Of a stretch of 6,816 nucleotides of DNA, positions 1 through 6,345 are shown one piece after another. The notes under the pieces are model-generated. The model worked only from the letters and a program-made list of their open reading frames with translations. It searched no databases and had not been told where the DNA came from. Where the stretch lies: the NCBI GenBank assembly GCA_964474355.1, contig CAYYSY010000132.1:1-6816 (forward strand), given 5' to 3'. Made by a program: the position numbers and the translations under genes. How positions within the stretch are numbered: the stretch's first letter is position 1; every line of letters begins with the position of its first letter. The stretch comes from CAYYSY01 sp964474355 (GTDB lineage: Bacteria > Myxococcota_A > UBA9160 > UBA4427).

Positions 1-1118
1 TTCATGTGCACCCGAAGTATCTGGGCCCGACCGTTCCGGTCGGGACGATCCACCAGGATCTGCCTGTCGAAACGCCCTGCGCGCAGAAGCGCCGGATCCA
101 GGATCTCGGGTCTGTTCGTCGCCGCCAGCAGCACGACGCCCTCACTCGGGTCGAAGCCATCGAGCTCGGCGAGCAGCTGATTGAGTGTCTGCTCCTTCTC
201 CTCGTTGCCGCCCATCGCGGGCCCCATGCCGCGGGCGCGGCCGAGCGCGTCGAGCTCGTCGATGAAGATGATGCAGGGCGCCTGGCCCCGGGCCTGCTCG
301 AAGAGGTCGCGCACGCGCGCGGCACCCACGCCGACGAACATCTCGACGAACTCGCTGCCGCTGATCGAGAAGAAGGGCACGCCCGCCTCGCCCGCGACCG
401 CGCGCGCGAGCAGCGTCTTGCCCGTGCCGGGCGGTCCGACGAGCAGGATGCCCTTCGGCAGCCGCGCGCCCAGCCGGCCATATTGCTGCGGCTCGCGCAG
501 GAAGCCGATGATCTCGGCGAGCTCCTCCTTCGCCTCGTCGACCCCGGCGACGTCGGCGAACGAGACCTTCACCCCCTTCTCGGCGTAGATCTTCGCCTTG
601 CTCTTGCCCACCGACATGAGCCCGCCGCCGAGCCCGCCCGGGCCACCGCCCAGGGTGCGGCGCAGCAGGAACATCCACACCGCGATGATGAGGATCACCG
701 GCAGCACCCAGCTGAGCACGCGACCGAGCCAGGTGTCCTCGATGATGCCCCTGAACTCGAGCCCCTCGTCGGCGAGCTCCTCGGCGAGCTCCGGGTCGAC
801 GCGCACGGTGCGGAAGACCTCGGGCATCCCCTCCTCGGGCGCGGTCAGCTTGCCGGTGATCTGGCCGCTGCCGACGCGCAGATCCTTCACGCCCCCCTCG
901 GCCTTGAGCTCGAGGAACTCGCTGTACGGGATCGTCTGAACCTGCGACTCGGCGTACCAGAGCTGCGCGCCGAGGAACGCCAGCCACAGGAGACCGATCA
1001 CCAGCCAGAGATTGACGCGGATCGGAAACAAGCCGCCGGGCTCGCCCTGGCCGGGGCCCGGACGGGGCGGCTGATTCTGGCCGGGCTCCGGAGGCCGCTC
1101 GTCGACTTCAGGGGGCAT
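1..1118 (-). CDS. ftsH: ATP-dependent zinc metalloprotease FtsH, N-terminal part (3' end cut by window edge)
   Basis: FtsH is a membrane-anchored hexameric AAA+ protease that extracts and degrades membrane proteins and unstable cytosolic regulators. The reading frame from ATG at 1118 gives 372 residues before the window ends. In order: a proline/glycine-rich cytosolic tail (1-34), membrane segment 1 (about 35-55), a periplasmic segment of about 80 residues, membrane segment 2 (about 134-152), a Gly-rich linker (157-166), then the AAA module. Visible motifs are Walker A GPPGTGKT (228-235), the pore loop FVG (261-263), Walker B IIFIDELD (283-290), and the second region of homology TNRPEILDPALLRAGRFDR (334-352) with arginine fingers R346 and R349. 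The zinc-binding HEXXH of the M41 peptidase must lie beyond position 1 and cannot be checked. No strong Shine-Dalgarno precedes 1118; an in-frame GTG at 1145 is an alternative start. The N-terminal tail is longer than in E. coli FtsH, where the first membrane segment begins almost at once. Transcribed divergently from the next gene. Confidence 0.97.
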   Translation of the reverse strand, partial: MPPEVDERPPEPGQNQPPRPGPGQGEPGGLFPIRVNLWLVIGLLWLAFLGAQLWYAESQVQTIPYSEFLELKAEGGVKDLRVGSGQITGKLTAPEEGMPEVFRTVRVDPELAEELADEGLEFRGIIEDTWLGRVLSWVLPVILIIAVWMFLLRRTLGGGPGGLGGGLMSVGKSKAKIYAEKGVKVSFADVAGVDEAKEELAEIIGFLREPQQYGRLGARLPKGILLVGPPGTGKTLLARAVAGEAGVPFFSISGSEFVEMFVGVGAARVRDLFEQARGQAPCIIFIDELDALGRARGMGPAMGGNEEKEQTLNQLLAELDGFDPSEGVVLLAATNRPEILDPALLRAGRFDRQILVDRPDRNGRAQILRVHM

Positions 1119-1298
1119 TTCGGTATCCGATCGCTTCGTTCGCACCGGGCGCCTGCATCGACGTCGTCGGCCGTCCCGATAGAGTAGACCGTAGAGGACC
1201 GGCCCGGTGCGTGCCTCGCTGGGGCCGCCGGGGTTCGGCATGCTTCCGAGAACGGCTGGATGCGGGCCGCGATCACCCGACCAGAGAGGCGATCCGAC
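1119..1298. promoter_or_regulatory. Divergent intergenic region between ftsH and the COG2403 gene
   Basis: This 180-bp stretch must hold the promoters for both flanking genes. I see no convincing sigma-70 pair for either. Weak -10-like hexamers are TAGAGT at 1180-1185 and CATGCT at 1239-1244 on the plus strand, neither with a matching -35. The only clear structure is the perfect inverted repeat listed separately (1141-1150 with 1202-1211). No small ORF with a good ribosome binding site was found. Confidence 0.5.
1141..1211. repeat. Perfect 10-bp inverted repeat with 51-nt spacer
   Basis: The left arm CGCACCGGGC (1141-1150) is the exact reverse complement of the right arm GCCCGGTGCG (1202-1211). 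The right arm also overlaps a smaller palindrome, ACCGG-C-CCGGT (1198-1208). Because the arms sit between two divergent genes, they could be paired operator half-sites or a stem in the ftsH 5' leader. The function is not shown by the sequence. Confidence 0.5.
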
Positions 1299-1301
1299 GT
1301 G
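1284..1301 (+). promoter_or_regulatory. Shine-Dalgarno deciding the GTG start of the COG2403 gene
   Basis: GAGAGG at 1284-1289 lies 9 nt before GTG at 1299. The in-frame ATG at 1260 has only a poor purine stretch before it and would add 13 residues ahead of the point where the family's conserved KRERVLILGAAGRDFH block begins. This favours the GTG. Confidence 0.6.
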
Positions 1302-2633
1302 AAGCGTGAGCGGGTGTTGATCCTCGGCGCGGCCGGCCGCGACTTCCACGACTTCAACCTCGTCTTTCGCGACGATCCGTCGTGCGAGGTCGTCGCCTTC
1401 ACCGCCACGCAGATCCCGGGCATCGGGGGCCGGCGCTACCCGCCGGAGCTCGCCGGGCCGCTCTATCCGCAGGGCATCGCGATCGAAGACGAGGCCGAGC
1501 TCGAGGCGCTCTGCGCACGCGAAGACATCGACCGCGTCGTCTTCGCCTACAGCGACCTCGCGCATGCCGACGTCATGCACCTCGCGTCGCGGGCGCTGGC
1601 TGCGGGGGCCGACTGGTCGATCCCGGGGCCGCAGCGTACGATGCTGCACTCGGTGCGCCCGGTGATCGCCGTCTCGGCCGTGCGCACGGGCTGCGGCAAG
1701 AGCCAGACATCGAGATGTCTCGCGACCGAGCTGAGAGCACGCGGTCGGCGCGTCGTCGCCCTGCGTCACCCCATGCCCTACGGCGATCTCGCCGCGCAGC
1801 GAGTGCAGCGCTTCGCGAGTGCGGCCGACCTCGACGCCGCGGACTGCACCGCCGAAGAGCGCGAGGAGTACGAGCCCTACGTCGAGGCGGGCTGCGTCGT
1901 GTTCGCCGGTGTCGACTACGCCGAGATCCTGGCAGCGGCCGAAGACGAGGCGGACGTGATCCTGTGGGACGGGGGCAACAACGATCTCCCCTTCATCGCG
2001 CCCGACTGGCACATCGTCGTGACGGACGCGCTGCGGCCCGATCAGCTGACGACCCATCACCCGGGCGAGGCGGTGCTGCGCTCGGCCGACACCGTCGTGA
2101 TCAACAAGGTCGGCGACGAGAACCTCGAGGCCGTGCGCGCGATGGAGCGCGAGATCCACGCGCTGATCGGCGAAGTGCCGATCGTGCGTGCGCGCTCCGA
2201 GGTGCGCCTCGATGAGCCGTCCGCCGTCGAGGGCCGCCGCGTCGTCGTGGTCGACGACGGACCGACGCTCACCCACGGCGGCATGGCGTTCGGTGCGGGC
2301 TGGGTGGCCGCCCGGGCCGCCGGCGCGGCCGAGATCGTCGATCCGCGGCCCGCTGCGAAGGGCAGCCTGCGCGGCGTCTTCGAGCGCTACCCACATCTCT
2401 CGCACGTACTTCCCGCGATGGGCTACAGCGCCGATCAGCGCGCCGACCTGAAGGCGACCCTCGACTCGGCCGACGCCGACGTGATCGTGAGCGGCACGCC
2501 CATCGACCTCGCGCGCCTCGTCGAGCCGCGCCTGCCCGTCGTGCGCGCGCGCTACGCGCTGGCGGACGTCGATGCGCCGTTCCTCGCCGAGGAGCTCGAT
2601 CGCTTCCTCGCCGAAGGAGGCACGAGCGCATGA
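1299..2633 (+). CDS. COG2403-family P-loop protein ('cyclic 2,3-diphosphoglycerate synthase'-like)
   Basis: The product (444 aa from GTG at 1299; 457 from ATG at 1260) matches from memory the family called 'predicted GTPase' (COG2403) and often annotated as cyclic 2,3-diphosphoglycerate synthase. It opens with a Rossmann-like strand and glycine turn, VLILGAAGRDFHDFN (6-20). A P-loop AVRTGCGKS (127-135) follows, then the conserved blocks RHPMPYGDLA and EEREEYEP, a Walker B-like strand DVILWDGGNND (219-229), NKVGD (269-273) where a GTPase would have NKxD, and DGPTLTHGGM, GAAEIVDPRP and HVLPAMGY towards the C-terminus. No signal peptide or membrane segment, so cytosolic. The stop overlaps the carbamate kinase start (ATGA), implying co-translation. 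The nucleotide fold is clear. The diphosphoglycerate reaction is not: that metabolite is known mainly from hyperthermophilic methanogens, and substrate residues cannot be judged here. A GTPase or kinase tied to carbamoyl phosphate or purine breakdown is an alternative. Confidence 0.85.
   Translation: MKRERVLILGAAGRDFHDFNLVFRDDPSCEVVAFTATQIPGIGGRRYPPELAGPLYPQGIAIEDEAELEALCAREDIDRVVFAYSDLAHADVMHLASRALAAGADWSIPGPQRTMLHSVRPVIAVSAVRTGCGKSQTSRCLATELRARGRRVVALRHPMPYGDLAAQRVQRFASAADLDAADCTAEEREEYEPYVEAGCVVFAGVDYAEILAAAEDEADVILWDGGNNDLPFIAPDWHIVVTDALRPDQLTTHHPGEAVLRSADTVVINKVGDENLEAVRAMEREIHALIGEVPIVRARSEVRLDEPSAVEGRRVVVVDDGPTLTHGGMAFGAGWVAARAAGAAEIVDPRPAAKGSLRGVFERYPHLSHVLPAMGYSADQRADLKATLDSADADVIVSGTPIDLARLVEPRLPVVRARYALADVDAPFLAEELDRFLAEGGTSA
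2614..2632 (+). promoter_or_regulatory. Strong Shine-Dalgarno for carbamate kinase inside the upstream gene
   Basis: AAGGAGG at 2614-2620, a near-perfect anti-16S match, lies 9 nt before ATG at 2630. It sits within the last codons of the COG2403 gene, whose TGA (2631-2633) overlaps the ATG. This is typical of a coupled operon junction with efficient initiation on the second gene. Confidence 0.8.
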
Positions 2634-3574
2634 GAGTCGTGGTCGCGCTGGGCGGCAACGCCATCGCGGGGCAGGGCGGCTCGGTCGAGCCCGAGGCGAT
2701 GCGCGTGCGCATCGGCGAGGCGGTGGCGGCGATCGCCGACATTGCGCGGGGCTGCGAGACCGTCGTCACCCACGGCAACGGGCCACAGGTCGGCCTGCTC
2801 GCCATGCAGGCCCAGGCCGGGCCGCCCGGGCTCGATCCGCAGCCGCTCGACGTTATCGGCGCCGAATCGGAGGGCATGATCGGGTACATGCTCGAACGAG
2901 AGCTCGCGTCGCTGTTCCCGAGCAGCGAGGTGGCGACATTGCTCACCCAGGTCGAGGTCGACGCCGACGATCCGGCGTTTGCGGAGCCCGAGAAGCCGAT
3001 CGGCCCGGTGCTGCCCGAGGCGCGGGCGCGCGACTACGCCGAGCGGCTCGGCTGGCGTTTTCGCGAGGAGGGCGGGGGGCTGCGGCGTGTCGTGCCATCG
3101 CCGCGGCCGACGCATGTGCGCGAGCAGCGCACGATCGAGATCCTGCTCGAGGCCGGTGTCATCGTCGTGACCGCGGGCGGCGGAGGCGTGCCCGTGGTGG
3201 CGCAGCCGGACGGGAGCTTCCGCGGCGTCGAGGCGGTCGTCGACAAGGATCACACCGCGGCGCTGCTCGCCGAGGCCCTGCACGCGGACGCGCTGCTGCT
3301 GCTCACCGACGTGCCAGGCGTGTACCTAGACTGGCCCGAGCCCGCGCAGGAGCTACTGCGTTCGGCGCCGAGCACGATCGTGAAGGGGCTCGACCTCGAG
3401 CCCGGCTCGATGGGCCCGAAGCTCGAGGCCGCCTGCGACTTCGCGGCCCGCACCGGTCGCAAGGCGATGATCGGCTCGCTCGACGAGGCGCGCCGGGTGC
3501 TCCAAGGGCTCGCCGGGACGTGCATCAGTGACGACGTCGGCGAGGCGACGACCTGGCAGGGCGAGGCCGGTTGA
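2630..3574 (+). CDS. arcC: Carbamate kinase
   Basis: Carbamate kinase reversibly transfers phosphate between carbamoyl phosphate and ADP, giving ATP, CO2 and ammonia in the catabolic direction. The 314-residue length is normal for the family (amino acid kinase fold, cytosolic homodimer). Conserved blocks in order: ALGGNAI (6-12, phosphate binding), THGNGPQVG (47-55), GAESEGMIGY (77-86), VVPSPRP (154-160), GGGGVPV (183-189), VVDKDHTAALLA (from 203, with K206 matching the family's DKD lysine), LLLTDV, and GSMGPK (259-264, K264 in the nucleotide/phosphate site). The start is fixed by a strong Shine-Dalgarno and the ATGA overlap with the COG2403 gene. No arginine deiminase or ornithine carbamoyltransferase lies within the window, so this is not a complete arc operon here; the carbamoyl phosphate source is unknown. 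UMP kinase or aspartokinase of the same fold are ruled out by the carbamate-kinase-specific PSPRP and GSMGPK blocks. Confidence 0.95.
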   Translation: MRVVVALGGNAIAGQGGSVEPEAMRVRIGEAVAAIADIARGCETVVTHGNGPQVGLLAMQAQAGPPGLDPQPLDVIGAESEGMIGYMLERELASLFPSSEVATLLTQVEVDADDPAFAEPEKPIGPVLPEARARDYAERLGWRFREEGGGLRRVVPSPRPTHVREQRTIEILLEAGVIVVTAGGGGVPVVAQPDGSFRGVEAVVDKDHTAALLAEALHADALLLLTDVPGVYLDWPEPAQELLRSAPSTIVKGLDLEPGSMGPKLEAACDFAARTGRKAMIGSLDEARRVLQGLAGTCISDDVGEATTWQGEAG

Positions 3575-3601
3575 GCCCGCAGCGGGGAACGGCGATATGC
3601 T
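3571..3601 (+). promoter_or_regulatory. Possible sigma-70-like promoter for the lipoprotein/channel pair
   Basis: TTGAGC at 3571-3576 (4 of 6 consensus bases, overlapping the arcC stop) is followed after 19 nt by TATGCT at 3596-3601 (4 of 6). The spacing is long, so this is only a candidate. It would give a very short leader, with transcription starting just ahead of the Shine-Dalgarno of the gene at 3629. Confidence 0.3.
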
Positions 3602-3628
3602 CCGCCCCGGTCAGACCAGGGGGGAGTC

Positions 3629-3982
3629 ATGGCACCGTCGAGCATCCTTGTCCGAGTCGCGCTCGGATCGATCTTCATTCTCGTCCTACTCGTATCAGCG
3701 TCGTGCACCTTCGTGAAGCTGACGCCCGAAGGCGAGCAGGTCCGCCTGTCGTCGCCCGAGGCCATCGCCGAGTGCGAGCGAATCGGCCGCACGAAGACGC
3801 GGACCGCGCCGAAGGCGTGGATCTTCCCCCGCAACGAGGACAAGGTGGCCGAAGAGCTCGCCAACCTCGCGCGCATCGACGCGGCCGAGATGGGCGGCAC
3901 CGACGTCGCGCCGCTCGGCGACGTCGCCGAGGGCCGCCAGGAGTTCGGCATCTACCGCTGTGGGGAAGGCGCCGGCGAGTGA
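3629..3982 (+). CDS. Small DUF4156-like lipoprotein
   Basis: A 117-residue secreted protein with a lipoprotein signal: an N-terminus with R9, a hydrophobic core (10-22), and a lipobox-like VSASC ending at C26. The -3 position is Ser rather than Leu, so the box is slightly atypical. Threonine at +2 (no Asp) fits outer-membrane sorting in a Gram-negative. The mature part matches the DUF4156 pattern: FVKLTPEGEQVRL after the lipid cysteine, an AECERIG block (C49), AWIFPRN, AEELANLARIDAAEMGG, and a QEFGIYRC ending (C111). C49 and C111 could form a disulfide. Function is unknown for the family. AGGGGGGAG at 3618-3626 is the Shine-Dalgarno. The stop codon overlaps the GTG start of the ion channel gene (GTGA), so the two are probably translated together, and both products' soluble parts should face the periplasm. 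Confidence 0.85.
   Translation: MAPSSILVRVALGSIFILVLLVSASCTFVKLTPEGEQVRLSSPEAIAECERIGRTKTRTAPKAWIFPRNEDKVAEELANLARIDAAEMGGTDVAPLGDVAEGRQEFGIYRCGEGAGE
3962..3981 (+). promoter_or_regulatory. Shine-Dalgarno deciding the GTG start of the ion channel gene
   Basis: GGGGAAGG at 3962-3969 lies 9 nt before GTG at 3979. The channel's frame is open far upstream, back to about 3571, but only this start puts a clean signal peptide at the N-terminus; the longer reading would overlap the whole lipoprotein gene. Confidence 0.7.
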
Positions 3983-5025
3983 ACGAAGCGAAGCGCGCGC
4001 TCGGGGCGTGGGCGCTGCTCGCCATGGCGGTGCTCGTGCCACAGGGCGCCTTCGCCGAGACCGGGTGCGTCGTACCGGTCGAGGCGGCATCCGTGCGGCC
4101 GGGGCCCGAGGGCGAGCCGACCCCGGTCCAGGTCGCGTATTACGTCATGGACATCGAGTCGATCGACGATGCCCAACAGGAGTTCACCGCCGACATCGTG
4201 GCCGCGGCCCGCTGGCAGGACGACCGACTCGGGGAGGTCGTGCGGCGCAATGGCGCCCCCTGCAGCTTCTCCATCGAGGAGGTCTGGCATCCCTTCCTCC
4301 AGTTCATGAACACCCGCAACGTCCGCATGCGCCTGCCCGGGCTGGTGCGCGTCGATGAGACGGGGACGGCACGGATCACGAGGCGCTTCTACGGAACCTT
4401 CTCGAGCCCGTTCGATCTGCGCGAGTTTCCCTTCGACCACCAGACCTTGTCCTTCACGGTCATCTCCTTCTACGACGAGCACCTCGTGAAGCTCCACGCA
4501 CCACCCGAGGAGAGCGGATTCGATGAGAGCTTCTCGCTGCCGGGCTGGGAGATCGGCGAGCACTCCGTGACGAGCTCGACCTACGAGGCACGATTCGGCG
4601 CGGGTGAGGTGCGGGCCAAGAGCCGCGCCGACTTCACGTTCGAGGTCGAGCGCGACATCCGCTACTACCAGTGGAAGGTCGTGCTGCCGCTGGTGCTGAT
4701 CGTATTCATGTCGTGGTCGGTCTTCTTCGTCGACCCCAAGCAGGTCGGCCCCCAGCTCGGCGCGGCCTCGACCTCGATCCTCACGCTGATCGCCTTCCTC
4801 TTCAGCCTGCGGGGGATCCTGCCGCCGATCTCGTATCTCACGCGCATGGACTTCTTCGTCTACGCCTCGCTGGCGCTCGTCTTCGTCGCCTATCTCGAGG
4901 CGCTCTTCACCGTCGGTCTCGCGAGCGTCGGACGCGAAGCGGTCGCACAGCGGATCGACCGCGCCGCCCGCGTCGTGATGCCCCTTGCCTTCTCCCTGAT
5001 CGTCGCGCGCCTCATGATCGGCTGA
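3979..5025 (+). CDS. Prokaryotic pentameric ligand-gated ion channel (Cys-loop receptor homologue)
   Basis: The 348-residue product has the GLIC/ELIC layout: signal peptide (1-26, cut after AFA), a beta-sandwich ligand-binding domain (about 45-230), then four membrane helices. The extracellular signature is present: ARWQDDRL (77-84), EEVWHPFLQFMN (100-111), and the Pro-loop PFDLREFPFDHQTL (144-157). As in other bacterial members the two Cys-loop cysteines are absent (S143 and L157 take their places). M1 is about 233-251 with the conserved P237. M2 is about 257-278, with L268 at the gate (9') position. M3 (about 291-313) follows LPPISYLTRMD. A short M3-M4 loop leads to M4 (about 331-347). The only cysteines are C30 and C95, both predicted periplasmic. 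By comparison with animal receptors, M2 has Gly-Pro-Gln at -2' to 0' and R278 at 19', without the acidic ring of cation channels. It starts within the stop of the lipoprotein gene. The ligand is unknown. Confidence 0.93.
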   Translation: MNEAKRALGAWALLAMAVLVPQGAFAETGCVVPVEAASVRPGPEGEPTPVQVAYYVMDIESIDDAQQEFTADIVAAARWQDDRLGEVVRRNGAPCSFSIEEVWHPFLQFMNTRNVRMRLPGLVRVDETGTARITRRFYGTFSSPFDLREFPFDHQTLSFTVISFYDEHLVKLHAPPEESGFDESFSLPGWEIGEHSVTSSTYEARFGAGEVRAKSRADFTFEVERDIRYYQWKVVLPLVLIVFMSWSVFFVDPKQVGPQLGAASTSILTLIAFLFSLRGILPPISYLTRMDFFVYASLALVFVAYLEALFTVGLASVGREAVAQRIDRAARVVMPLAFSLIVARLMIG

Positions 5026-5109
5026 GCCGGGGCCCCGCTGTGGCCAGGTTCGCCCTCGGGTACCTGAGCGCGCATACTCGACGGCTGGACACAGCAGGGA
5101 GTCGGTCGG
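5026..5109 (+). promoter_or_regulatory. Leader of the SAM synthetase gene with weak promoter and near-palindrome
   Basis: CATACT at 5073-5078 is a plausible -10, with a poor -35 candidate TTCGCC at 5049-5054 (18-nt spacing). Between them lies the near-palindrome CTCGGGTACCTGAG (5055-5068), one base pair short of perfect symmetry, where a repressor could sit. AGGGAG at 5096-5101 is the ribosome binding site for ATG at 5110. I see no U-tract terminator for the channel gene. Confidence 0.35.
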
Positions 5110-6345
5110 ATGGGGCTGAGAATCACACCGCTCGAGGGCCCGGGCATGGACCGGCGCGAGATCGAGGTCGTGGAGCGCAAGGGCCTCGGGCACCCCGACA
5201 CGATCTCGGATGCGCTGGCCGAGGAGTTCTCCCGCGCCTTGTCGCGCTGTTACATCGAGCGCTGTGGAGTGATCGCTCATCACAACGTCGACAAGGTATT
5301 GCTGCGCGGAGGAAGCGCGGAGCCGGCTTTCGGAGGGGGACGCGTCGTCGAGCCCATCGAGGTCTATCTCGCCGGTCGCGCCGTCGCCGAGGTCGAGGGC
5401 GAGCCCATCCCGATCGAGGAGCTGGCGGTGGAATCGAGTCGGCGCTGGCTGCGTGATCACATGCACGCGCTCGATCCCGATCGCCATGTGCGAGTGCAGC
5501 CGATGGTTCGGCCTGGCTCATCGGATCTCGTCGAGCTCTACGCGCGGCAGCGGGATGCAGGTCGATTCCTGGCCAATGACACGTCCATCGGTGTCGGATA
5601 CGCGCCGCTCAGCGACCTCGAGCAGGTCGTGCATGCGGTCGAGCATCGCTTGAGCAGTGCGGCCCGCCTCGCTGACCGGCCAGAGGCCGGCGAGGACGTC
5701 AAGGTGATGGCGGTGCGGGTCGGCGACCGGATCCGGCTGACGGTGGGCTGCGCGATGGTCGGAGGCCACCTGGCCCACATCGACGACTACCTCGGAGCCA
5801 AGGCTGCGCTGGCGGAGCTGGCGATGGGCGCCGCCCGAGAGCACACGCATCGCGAGGTCGAGCTGGAGATCAACGCCGCCGACGATCCGAGCTCCGGAAG
5901 TGTCTTCCTGACGGTCACCGGCACCTCGGCGGAGGCCGGTGACGACGGTGAGGCCGGGCGCGGAAACCGTGCCAATGGCCTCATCACGCCGCATCGTCCG
6001 ATGACCCTCGAGTCGGTCGCGGGGAAGAACCCGGTGACCCACGTCGGCAAGCTCTACAACGTTGCGGCGGGTCTCATTGCGGAGTCGATCGCAGAGTCGA
6101 TGCCCGAGATCGACGAGGTCCAGTGCATGCTGGTCAGCTGTATCGGTCATCCGATCAGCGAGCCCCAGATCGTTCAGATCGGGCTGCGGCCGGCGATCTC
6201 GCCATCGCCCCGCATCGGCGAAATCGTGCGCGAGCAGCTCGAGGCACTGCCTGCGCTACAGCGCGAGCTGGTCGATGGCCGCGTCGCCGTCGACCGCTGG
6301 CCCTTCAGGGACGGCGGCGGTGCCGGTTGCGCGACTGGACACTGA
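5110..6345 (+). CDS. mat: Archaeal-type S-adenosylmethionine synthetase (methionine adenosyltransferase)
   Basis: The enzyme makes S-adenosylmethionine from methionine and ATP, releasing phosphate and pyrophosphate; SAM is the universal methyl donor. The 411-residue product belongs to the archaeal-type family (AdoMet_Synthase, PF01941), not to ordinary bacterial MetK. Evidence: VERKGLGHPDTISD (21-34), with H28 and D30 matching the catalytic GHPD motif that both families share; the IAHHNVDKV block; VQPMVRPGSSDL; FLANDTSIGVGYAPLS; DVKVMAVR; GDDGEAGRGNRANGLITPHR with GRGNR at 283-287; GKNPVTHVGKLYN (305-317); and CMLVSCIGHPISEPQ. The length is close to archaeal members (about 400 aa). It has no signal peptide and is cytosolic. 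It has its own leader and Shine-Dalgarno 84 bp after the channel gene. This type is the rule in archaea and uncommon in bacteria, so ancient transfer is likely; base composition does not differ obviously from its neighbours. Whether the host also has a bacterial metK is not visible. Confidence 0.95.
   Translation: MGLRITPLEGPGMDRREIEVVERKGLGHPDTISDALAEEFSRALSRCYIERCGVIAHHNVDKVLLRGGSAEPAFGGGRVVEPIEVYLAGRAVAEVEGEPIPIEELAVESSRRWLRDHMHALDPDRHVRVQPMVRPGSSDLVELYARQRDAGRFLANDTSIGVGYAPLSDLEQVVHAVEHRLSSAARLADRPEAGEDVKVMAVRVGDRIRLTVGCAMVGGHLAHIDDYLGAKAALAELAMGAAREHTHREVELEINAADDPSSGSVFLTVTGTSAEAGDDGEAGRGNRANGLITPHRPMTLESVAGKNPVTHVGKLYNVAAGLIAESIAESMPEIDEVQCMLVSCIGHPISEPQIVQIGLRPAISPSPRIGEIVREQLEALPALQRELVDGRVAVDRWPFRDGGGAGCATGH

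Noticed and set aside
6..1187. 393-codon plus-strand open frame opposite ftsH
   Set aside because: It lies antisense to unmistakable FtsH coding sequence. Its translation is a low-complexity mix of Arg, Ala, Glu, Leu and His with no recognisable motif, as expected from an antisense frame in GC-rich DNA.
1299..3574. A complete arginine deiminase (arc) operon
   Set aside because: Only carbamate kinase is present; no arginine deiminase, ornithine carbamoyltransferase or antiporter gene lies in the window.
3571..3978. 136-codon in-frame upstream extension of the ion channel
   Set aside because: It would overlap the entire lipoprotein gene in another frame, reads as Arg-rich low-complexity sequence, and would bury the signal peptide. 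The GTG at 3979 with its Shine-Dalgarno explains the start.
5030..5039. CGGGGCCCCG-like palindrome after the channel stop as a terminator
   Set aside because: It has no loop and no following T-run, so it does not fit an intrinsic terminator. GC-rich palindromes of this size are expected here.
3952..5487. 511-codon minus-strand open frame across the channel and SAM synthetase genes
   Set aside because: It covers parts of two well-supported genes on the other strand and the gap between them, and its translation is His/Asp/Arg-rich without any family motif. It is a compositional shadow.
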